64,000 bases of DNA from Pigmentiphaga humi (GTDB taxonomy: Bacteria > Pseudomonadota > Gammaproteobacteria > Burkholderiales > Burkholderiaceae_B): positions 1-64,000 of the forward strand of contig NZ_UWPJ01000010.1 of the NCBI RefSeq assembly GCF_900606115.1, read 5' to 3'. This document shows positions 58,148-64,000 of the stretch, piece after piece (positions within the stretch are counted from its first letter, which is position 1; each line of letters opens with the position of its first letter). The notes under the pieces are model-generated. The model was not told the origin of the DNA. It made no database searches and saw nothing but the letters and a program-made list of their open reading frames with translations. Position numbers and translations under genes: made by a program.

Positions 58148-59031
58148 TACGTGAACGCATCGAAGCGCAGGTGCTGGGCCTGACCGGCCTGGCCCTGGGC
58201 GGAATCGATTTCGAGCAGCCCGCCGGCGATCCGGGGCTGTTCGGCCCGGATTCGGCCGCCTGGCGCGTGCATGGCGACTTCACGTCCATGCTGGTCGGCG
58301 GCATCGCCGCGCTGATGCTGCAGATGCTGCATCCGCTCGCGCTGGCCGGCGTCTGGGACCACTCCAACTTCCGCCAGGACATGCTGGGCCGGCTGCGGCG
58401 CACCGGCCAGTTCATTTCCGGCACCACCTACGGCAGCGCGGCGGATGCGGAGCGGCTCATCGCCCGCGTGCGCGGCATCCATGAACAGGTGCGCGGCGCC
58501 GCCCCCGACGGCACCCCGTACGCAGCCGACGACCCCGACCTGCTGACCTGGGTCCACGTGGCGGAAGTCAGCAGCTTCCTGGCGGCGCACCTGCGCTACC
58601 TCGACCCGGGGCTGCCCGGCGCCGAGCAGGACCGCTACTACGATGAGATATCGCTGATCGCATATCGGCTGGGCGCCCGCGCGGTGCCGCGCTCGCGCGC
58701 CGAAGTCGCGGCCTATATCGCGCGCATGCGCTCGCAGCTGGCCTGCAGCGACCGCACGCGCGAAATCTCGCGCATCCTGCTGGACCACCCTCCCGCGGTC
58801 AGCGTCACGGCCAGGCCCGTGAGCCGGATCATGATGCAGGCCGGCATCGGACTGCTGCCCGACTGGGCCTCGGCCATGCTGGGCCTGGAGCAAGGCCCGT
58901 GGCGCCGCCGGGCCGTCGAGCGGTCGGTCCACGCGATCGCGCCCGTCCTGCGCTGGGCGGTCCGCAACGGCTCGGCCCATCGCGCCAGGCGCCGCATGGG
59001 CCTGCCTGCACGCGCTCAGGCGCGCATATAG
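58144..59031 (+). CDS. DUF2236/MpaB-type oxygenase-like protein (5' end shifted)
   Basis: 295-residue protein of the DUF2236 (MpaB/Lcp-like rubber oxygenase) family. Conserved parts are MLHPLALAGVWDHSNFRQDMLGRLRRTGQFI, TTYGSAADAERLIARVRGIHEQVRG and TWVHVAEVSSFLAAHLRYL with the His residues likely to hold heme or a metal. Members include latex-clearing protein and mycophenolate B oxygenase. The frame starts at GTG 58144, overlapping the stop of the 58052 fragment; the real start may be lost. It ends at 59031, overlapping the convergent DsrE gene by 16 bases. Confidence 0.7.
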   Translation: MIRERIEAQVLGLTGLALGGIDFEQPAGDPGLFGPDSAAWRVHGDFTSMLVGGIAALMLQMLHPLALAGVWDHSNFRQDMLGRLRRTGQFISGTTYGSAADAERLIARVRGIHEQVRGAAPDGTPYAADDPDLLTWVHVAEVSSFLAAHLRYLDPGLPGAEQDRYYDEISLIAYRLGARAVPRSRAEVAAYIARMRSQLACSDRTREISRILLDHPPAVSVTARPVSRIMMQAGIGLLPDWASAMLGLEQGPWRRRAVERSVHAIAPVLRWAVRNGSAHRARRRMGLPARAQARI

Positions 59032-59309
59032 GCCCATCCCTCGGCCTGCCGGCGCGCCAGGTGCAATACCGCAGCGTCCACGACGGACACGCCCGCCGGC
59101 GCCTGCCTGCCCGTGGCGGCCAGCGTATTGCCGCACACGCGCAGATGCGCATCGGTGGCGTCCGGCTGGTCGAGCGCGGCCGCCACCGCGCCCGCGTTGA
59201 CGACCAGTTCCACTTGCGCAGACGGATCGGCTTTCTTCAGGTTGGCCAGGTTGCGCCGCGCGCGTTCGAGGGCGGCAGGCGTGGGAGCATGGATAAGCAG
59301 GCGGATCAT
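59016..59309 (-). CDS. DsrE-family small protein
   Basis: 97-residue protein related to the DsrE/DsrF-like fold. It begins MIRLLIHAPTPAALERARRNLANLKK and contains VELVVNAGAVAAAL and HLRVCGNTLAATG, with one Cys at the position used by some family members. DsrE-like proteins act in sulfur transfer. It sits one base after the ABC ATPase gene, as the last gene of the sulfonate-type transporter operon, so it may help handle imported sulfur compounds. It overlaps the convergent DUF2236 gene by 16 bases. Confidence 0.75.
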   Translation of the reverse strand: MIRLLIHAPTPAALERARRNLANLKKADPSAQVELVVNAGAVAAALDQPDATDAHLRVCGNTLAATGRQAPAGVSVVDAAVLHLARRQAEGWAYMRA

Positions 59310-59310
59310 C

Positions 59311-60051
59311 TCAAGCAAAGCCCAACTGGTCAGAAAGGTGCGACACCAGGTGGCCGAACTCGGCATCGCCGCGGTCGCGCGGGCGCGGCAGGCCGATGGA
59401 CAGATTTTCCACGATATTGGCGGGCCGGCCGCCCAGCACGATGACGCGGTCGGCCAGGAATACCGCTTCCTCGATGTCATGGGTAACGAACATGATGGCC
59501 GCGCGCGTGGCCTGCCAGATGCGCAGCAGCTCGGCCTGCAAGTGCCGGCGGGTCAGCGCATCGACCGCGCTGAAGGGCTCGTCCATCAGCAGGATGTCGG
59601 GCTTGACCGCCAGCGCCCGGGCGATGCCCACGCGCTGCACCTGCCCGCCCGAGAGCTGGTGCGGCCAGCGCCCGGCCAGTTCAGACAGGCCCGTCAACTG
59701 CAGCGCCTCGGCCACGCGCGCGCGCAGTTCCCGCTTGTCTATGCCCAGAGTTTCCAGCCCGTAGGCCACATTGCCGGCCACCGTGCGCCAAGGCAGCAGC
59801 CGGCCGTCCTGGAACACCACTGCGCGGCGGCGCCTGCCGGCGCGCACCGGCAGGCGCAAGTCCACCTCTCCGGAAGCCGGCTCGATCAGGCCCGCGGCGG
59901 TCCTCAGCAAGGTGGACTTGCCCACGCCCGAGCCGCCCACGACCGCGAGGAACTCGCCAGCCTGGATGTCCAGGTCGAGCCCCTGGATCACCGGCGCGGC
60001 CGCGCCGGGATGGCGGTAGGCCAGCCCTTTGAATTCGATCACGGCCGCCAT
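59311..60051 (-). CDS. ABC transporter ATPase, SsuB/TauB-like
   Basis: 246-residue ATP-binding subunit. Walker A is GGSGVGKSTL, the Q loop is VVFQDGRLLPWRTV, the signature is LSGGQVQRVGIARAL and Walker B is ILLMDEPFSAVD, with the H loop THDIEEAV. The family and the neighbours point to sulfonate, taurine or nitrate-type uptake. It overlaps the permease gene by 13 bases. Confidence 0.9.
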   Translation of the reverse strand: MAAVIEFKGLAYRHPGAAAPVIQGLDLDIQAGEFLAVVGGSGVGKSTLLRTAAGLIEPASGEVDLRLPVRAGRRRRAVVFQDGRLLPWRTVAGNVAYGLETLGIDKRELRARVAEALQLTGLSELAGRWPHQLSGGQVQRVGIARALAVKPDILLMDEPFSAVDALTRRHLQAELLRIWQATRAAIMFVTHDIEEAVFLADRVIVLGGRPANIVENLSIGLPRPRDRGDAEFGHLVSHLSDQLGFA

Positions 60052-60806
60052 GACAGCACCCTCTTTTCCACTTGCGCGTAGACCAGGTCGCTCAGCGCAT
60101 AGACCAGCGAAATCGCCAGCATGTAGACCACGACCGCGTCGTAGGCGCCCACCCCGGCCGCGGCATTCATTTCCTGGCCCATGCCCGGCACGCCCAGCAG
60201 TTCGGCCGCGATCAGCGTCATCCAGGCCTGGCCGATGCCGGTGCGCACCCCGGCCAGCGTTCCCGGCGCGATGGCCGGCAAGGTGATGCTGAGCGCGCGC
60301 TGCCAGTAGCTGCCCTGGCCGAAGCTGCGCGCCAGTTCGTAGAAGCGCGGATCGACGTTGCGCACCGCGCTGTAGGTGGCGAAGTAGTTCACCCAGAACA
60401 CGCCGATGGCGATCACGAAGGCCGCGCCGGCGTGGCTGACCTTGAACCAGGCGATGGCGAAGACCACCCACGCCAGCGGCGGGATCGGACGCAGGATGCG
60501 CGCCAGGTAGGCCTGCAGCAGGTCGAACCAGCGCGCCGTGGCCGCGGCGAGCCCGACCAGGATGCCCAGCGCCGTGCCGGCGCCCAGGCCCCAGAAATAA
60601 TGGATGAGGCTGGAACCGACCGCGGGCAGCAGGCGGCCCGAGCTCCATTCCTGAACGAAGGCATGCGGCAATTCGAAGGGGTCCGGCAGGGTGCCCGGGT
60701 TGACCCATTCGAACACGCCCGCGGCCTTCCACAGCAAGACGAAAATAATGACGCCGGCCACACCGCAAGCGATGCGGACCGGCAATCCAGGCAACTTGGC
60801 GATCAT
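60039..60806 (-). CDS. ABC transporter permease, SsuC/TauC-like
   Basis: 255-residue membrane permease with five or six hydrophobic segments. The BPD_transp_1 region includes the EAA-like loop ARSFGQGSYWQRALSITLPAIAPG and the C-terminal AYDAVVVYMLAISLVYALSDLVY segment. It pairs with the ATPase that follows and the binding protein before it. The start ATG 60806 lies 13 bases after the binding protein stop. Confidence 0.9.
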   Translation of the reverse strand: MIAKLPGLPVRIACGVAGVIIFVLLWKAAGVFEWVNPGTLPDPFELPHAFVQEWSSGRLLPAVGSSLIHYFWGLGAGTALGILVGLAAATARWFDLLQAYLARILRPIPPLAWVVFAIAWFKVSHAGAAFVIAIGVFWVNYFATYSAVRNVDPRFYELARSFGQGSYWQRALSITLPAIAPGTLAGVRTGIGQAWMTLIAAELLGVPGMGQEMNAAAGVGAYDAVVVYMLAISLVYALSDLVYAQVEKRVLSWRP

Positions 60807-60819
60807 CGTTCGAACGGTA

Positions 60820-61851
60820 TCAGCGCTTGCCCTGGGTGGCCGGCTTGCCCGCGACTTCGTCGTAGAAGCGCGTATCGAACAGCTTGGCGACGTCCACCGC
60901 CGGCCCTTCCAGCGTGCCGGTATCGGCCTGGAACTTCTGCAGCACCAGCGTGGCGGCGATGATGGCGTTGGGGTCGGCCTCGAACTGGCCCTTGGAATTG
61001 ACGATGGACTTTTGCACCAGGTCCAGCGGCAGGCGCCCGCCGCCGACGTACTTCTGCACCATGGGCGCGGCCTTGGCGGGATCGGTGTCCAGCAGGCGCG
61101 TGGCCGCGACGTGCGCCGCCACCAGGGAACGGACCAGCGCGGGCTGTTCGTTGATCAGCTTCTCGCGCACCAGCAGCACTGCGCCGGGCTGTTTGGGAAA
61201 CAGGTCCGAACCGCGCGCCACCACTCGCGCCTTGGGGGCCTTGCTCAACACCGTGGTCACCGTGGGCTCGAGAATGACGGCGCCATCGACCGCGCCGGTC
61301 AACAGCGTCTGCTGCATCTGGGCCTCGCCCTGGTAGATCAGCTTGAAGGACGACGGCTCGACCTTGATGCGGTTGCGCAGCCAGTACTGCAGCGCCGCCT
61401 CGGGCACCGCGCCCTTGGGATAGCTGGCGATGACCGGCTGGCGGCCCTTGTCCTTGGCGAACCGGGCGAAAGCCGTGGCGGCGTCGCCCGACGCGAAATA
61501 CGGCGCGAGATCGCCCATGGCGACGAAGCTGACCTGCTCGACGATGTTGGACGCCACCACCTTGATGTTCGCGCCTTTGCCGCGCGCGACCAGCGCGGGG
61601 CCGATGCCGACATAGGCGATGTCGAGCTGGCCCGCCAGCAGCGCCTGCACCAGCGCCGGGCCGCTCTGGAACTGCACCAGCTTGGGCGCGCCGGCTTCGG
61701 CGGGCAAGGCGTGCTGTTCGAGGGTGATGAACAGCTGCGCGGCCGGCAGGATGGGCAGATAGCCGATTTCGAGCGGCGCCGCGGAAGCGGATTGGGCGGC
61801 CGCGGTGGCCAGGCCCAGCGTCAGGGCAAGCCTTGCAAGAACGCGTTTCAT
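60820..61851 (-). CDS. ABC transporter substrate-binding protein, SsuA/TauA-like
   Basis: 343-residue periplasmic binding protein. The signal RLALTLGLATAAAQSASAA ends before PLEIGYLPILPAAQLF. The fold blocks LVQALLAGQLDIAYVGIGPAL, VVASNIVEQVSFVAMGDLAPYF and QPGAVLLVREKLINEQPALV are those of SsuA/TauA/nitrate-type proteins. The ligand may be a sulfonate or taurine, supported by the DsrE-like gene at the end of the operon, but it is not proved. It is first in the operon. Confidence 0.85.
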   Translation of the reverse strand: MKRVLARLALTLGLATAAAQSASAAPLEIGYLPILPAAQLFITLEQHALPAEAGAPKLVQFQSGPALVQALLAGQLDIAYVGIGPALVARGKGANIKVVASNIVEQVSFVAMGDLAPYFASGDAATAFARFAKDKGRQPVIASYPKGAVPEAALQYWLRNRIKVEPSSFKLIYQGEAQMQQTLLTGAVDGAVILEPTVTTVLSKAPKARVVARGSDLFPKQPGAVLLVREKLINEQPALVRSLVAAHVAATRLLDTDPAKAAPMVQKYVGGGRLPLDLVQKSIVNSKGQFEADPNAIIAATLVLQKFQADTGTLEGPAVDVAKLFDTRFYDEVAGKPATQGKR

Positions 61852-62083
61852 GATTCGGGGAACCTCGGAAGAAGCAATATGCGATGTGTTTTTATATTTT
61901 ATTTCGATTTAGAAACTAATTTTAATTACTTAAAGAAATAAGCTTAGATTTCTTCCGATACGCATAGGCCACAGCCTCCCCGGGTGCGTCGCACTTTGTT
62001 GCAGCGCTTCCTTGCCCCGAACCCGCCGCACGCAAAATAATGGCCGCACCATCCTGCTCCACCGCCTGCATCCGACATACTCC
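61852..62083. other. AT-rich divergent promoter region
   Basis: This 232-base gap separates the ABC operon from the M23 peptidase gene. The part from 61878 to 61950 is clearly AT-rich (for example TTTTTATATTTTATTTCG), in contrast to the GC-rich surroundings, and probably holds the ABC operon promoter on the minus strand. The inverted repeat at 61933-61954 is listed separately. Confidence 0.5.
61933..61954. promoter_or_regulatory. Inverted repeat in the AT-rich promoter of the ABC operon
   Basis: AAGAAAT at 61933-61939 and ATTTCTT at 61948-61954 are perfect 7-bp arms with an 8-base spacer (AAGCTTAG). It lies about 80 bases upstream of the binding-protein gene. Sulfur-starvation operons are often controlled by LysR proteins such as CysB or Cbl, so this could be such a site; that is inferred. 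Confidence 0.45.
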
Positions 62084-62944
62084 ATGCTCTTGCGACTCTC
62101 CTGCCTGCCTTTGGCGGCGGCCCTCGGCCTAGCCGCGCCGCTCGCCCATGCCCAAGACTTCATCACCCGGCTGCTGGACAAGCCCGTTCCCGGCGGCGTG
62201 GCCGTCGTACCGCTGGGACAAGCGCCCACGGCTCCGGTGGCCACCTACCGCGAGCGCCGCGTCATGGTGCTGCGCCAGGAAAGCGGCGGCTGGATCGCCG
62301 TGGTCGGCATCCCGCTCGACGCGCGGCCCGGCACGCAGCAACTGGCCATCGGCCAGGGCGCGCAGGCCCGGCAGGCCCGGCAGGCCGATTTCACCGTGCG
62401 CAGCAAGACCTATGTCGCCCAGCACATCCGGCTGAAGAACCAGCGCCAGGTCGACCCCAACCCTGCGGATCTGGCTCGCATCGAAAAAGAATCCGCCGAG
62501 CAATCCACCGCCTACCGGGCCTTCCGCCCCGAAGGGCCGAGCAACGTGCTGCTAGACCGGCCCGTGGAAGGCGGCAGGCTGTCCAGCCCGTTCGGCCTGC
62601 GCCGCTTCTTCAATGGCCAGCCGCGCAACCCGCATTCGGGGCTGGACTTCGCGGTGCCGGCCGGCACGCCGGTCAAGGCGCCCGCCGCGGGACGGGTCGT
62701 GCTGGTCGGCGATTATTTCTTCAACGGCAAGACGGTATTCGTCGACCACGGCCAGGGACTGGTCAGCATGTTCTGCCATCTGTCGCGCATAGACGTGACC
62801 GTGGGCCAGGAGCTCGCGCGCGGCGCGCCGATCGGGCGCGTGGGCGCGACGGGCCGCGCCACCGGCCCGCACTTGCACTGGAACGTCAGCCTCAACGACG
62901 CGCGGGTCGATCCGGCCATCTTCATCGGCGCCTTCAAACCTTAG
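62084..62944 (+). CDS. Secreted M23-family metallopeptidase
   Basis: 286-residue exported peptidase of the M23 (lysostaphin/NlpD-type) family. The signal MLLRLSCLPLAAALGLAAPLAHAQ is followed by a small N-terminal domain and the LytM domain: SSPFGLRRFFNGQPRNPHSGLDFAVPAGTPV with the first His and Asp of the zinc site, VFVDHGQGLVSMFCHLSRID, and HLHWNVSLND with the HxH pair. All catalytic residues appear present. It acts in the periplasm on peptidoglycan or as an amidase activator. It converges with the MFS gene, sharing three bases at the stops. Confidence 0.9.
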   Translation: MLLRLSCLPLAAALGLAAPLAHAQDFITRLLDKPVPGGVAVVPLGQAPTAPVATYRERRVMVLRQESGGWIAVVGIPLDARPGTQQLAIGQGAQARQARQADFTVRSKTYVAQHIRLKNQRQVDPNPADLARIEKESAEQSTAYRAFRPEGPSNVLLDRPVEGGRLSSPFGLRRFFNGQPRNPHSGLDFAVPAGTPVKAPAAGRVVLVGDYFFNGKTVFVDHGQGLVSMFCHLSRIDVTVGQELARGAPIGRVGATGRATGPHLHWNVSLNDARVDPAIFIGAFKP

Positions 62945-64000
62945 CCCCGTACTTGCTTGCGGCCGATGGCGGTCGCCGTTGCCGGGATCCAGGCCATCGT
63001 GAGCGCCACCAGCACGCCGATGATGGCGACCGCCCAGAACGTCATGTGCAGGGCATGCTGCATCGCCTGCTCCACGAGCGGACTGGCGCCGGCGCCCGAT
63101 TCGAGGGCCTCCTTGAGCTGATCGGACGTGATCGCCTCTCCGCCGGCCCTGCGCGCCAGCCCGAAGTTGAACACCGCGCCGAACGCCGTGGCGCCCAGCG
63201 TGCTGCCGAGGTTGCGCGCGAAGATGTTCGAGGCGGTCGCGCTGCCGCGCTCGGAGCCATGCACGATTTCCTGGATCAGCACCAGCGAACACACGCCCAT
63301 GAAGCCCATGCCCAGGCCGACCACCAGCGAGCCCACGCCCGCCAGCACCGGCGTGCCCTGCGGCGTCAGGAACAGGAAGACGCAGGACCCCAGCGGCACG
63401 ACCAGGCTGCCCAGGATCATCATGCGACGCAGGCCGTAGCGCGGGAACAGCTTGGTGACGACGGTCGAACCCACCGGCCAGCCCAGCATGATCATGGTCA
63501 GCGCCAGCCCCGCCACTACCGGCGTGCGGTGCTGCACGCCCTGCACGTACATGGGCAGGAAGGTGGTCAGCCCCATGATGACCATGCTTCCCAGCAGCAT
63601 GGATACGTTGGCGGCGGCAATCGCGCGGCGCGACCACAGCGCGAACGACACGATGGGGTGCTCGGTGCGCAATTCGCGCCAGACGAACAGGACCAGGCAC
63701 ACCGCGAATATGCCCAGCGCGGTCCAGGCGCGCGACACCAGGCCGTCGCCCGCGTCGGTCAATGCGAACATCAGCGCGGCCACCGCCGCCGAGAACAAAA
63801 CCGCTCCCGTCACGTCCACCGACACGCGCTGGCGCTCGGCGGTCTCGTCCAGGAAATAGACGAAGCCCGCGGCCGCGGCCAGGCCCAGCGGCACGTTCAT
63901 CCAGAAAATCCAGGCCCACGAGAACTGGTGGATGATCAACGCGCCCAGCATCGGCCCCATCACCGCCGACACGGCCCAGACGCTGGCCAGCCAGCCCTGC
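62941..64000 (-). CDS. MFS exporter, DHA2-type (5' end outside the window)
   Basis: Partial protein; about 352 residues are visible and the N-terminal part lies beyond base 64000. The motif C-like region GWLASVWAVSAVMGPMLGAL (63930-63998) and PLGLAAAAGFVYFLDET mark a 14-helix drug:H+ antiporter-2 family member. About nine further membrane segments follow, ending with a short basic tail. It probably exports a drug or metabolite. The stop overlaps that of the convergent M23 gene by three bases. Confidence 0.88.
   Translation of the reverse strand, partial: QGWLASVWAVSAVMGPMLGALIIHQFSWAWIFWMNVPLGLAAAAGFVYFLDETAERQRVSVDVTGAVLFSAAVAALMFALTDAGDGLVSRAWTALGIFAVCLVLFVWRELRTEHPIVSFALWSRRAIAAANVSMLLGSMVIMGLTTFLPMYVQGVQHRTPVVAGLALTMIMLGWPVGSTVVTKLFPRYGLRRMMILGSLVVPLGSCVFLFLTPQGTPVLAGVGSLVVGLGMGFMGVCSLVLIQEIVHGSERGSATASNIFARNLGSTLGATAFGAVFNFGLARRAGGEAITSDQLKEALESGAGASPLVEQAMQHALHMTFWAVAIIGVLVALTMAWIPATATAIGRKQVRG

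Overview
The window is GC-rich (about two thirds G+C) and densely coded, with short intergenic gaps. Gene content and protein style (Bug-family solute-binding proteins, ectABCD with EctR, valS and alaS, a chromosomal type IVb pilus locus) point to a Burkholderiales bacterium of the Alcaligenaceae, most likely Bordetella. I see no insertion sequence, rRNA, tRNA or CRISPR array. The assignment rests on recognising the proteins, not on a database search.

Layout. 1-6.8 kb: translation genes valS (start cut off by the window edge) and alaS, a tusA-type sulfur carrier, and an AT-richer HigB/HigA-like toxin-antitoxin pair; a small Pmp3/YqaE membrane protein follows. 7.0-8.0 kb: a CAP-domain lipoprotein. 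8.1-18.2 kb: one minus-strand operon for an R64/TCP-like type IVb pilus (pilL, N, O, P, Q, R, S, V order, then an unrecognised secreted protein). 18.3-28.3 kb: metallophosphoesterase, ugpQ-ugpB, dadA, ferredoxin reductase, an ArgD-like aminotransferase, a 2Fe-2S flavin reductase, a SoxR-unrelated YeeZ-type SDR and a LysR regulator. 28.5-32.1 kb: a Bug-protein/PrpD/PrpF operon, divergent from the LysR gene, that looks like uptake plus processing of a tricarboxylate-type acid. 32.1-33.1 kb: LysE-type exporter and panD. 33.3-37.3 kb: ectoine and hydroxyectoine synthesis (ectR-ectA-ectB-ectC-ectD).

37.6-42.5 kb: an apparent catabolic cluster with two dihydroxyphthalate-decarboxylase-like/solute-binding-like proteins around a metal-dependent hydrolase, a Bug protein and a divergent LysR regulator. 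42.6-49.0 kb: FadE-type acyl-CoA dehydrogenase, an exonuclease/GIY-YIG fusion, a small disordered protein, an orphan STN-domain protein, an AI-2E-family exporter and a TRIC/YicG membrane protein. 49.2-51.8 kb: a VOC protein, an alpha/beta hydrolase and an IclR regulator in one operon behind an AT-rich promoter with a 10-bp-arm dyad. 51.8-57.9 kb: a czcICBA-like heavy-metal RND efflux operon. 58.0-62.9 kb: a DUF2236/MpaB-type gene with a probable 5' frameshift, a DsrE-like gene with a sulfonate/taurine-type ABC transporter, and an M23 peptidase. The window ends inside an MFS exporter.

The most interesting regions are the type IVb pilus locus with its unknown distal secreted protein, the 37.6-42.5 kb catabolic cluster, the VOC/hydrolase/IclR operon with its dyad, the apparent CTG start of ectA, the terminator-like repeat directly abutting ectR, and the frameshifted DUF2236 gene.
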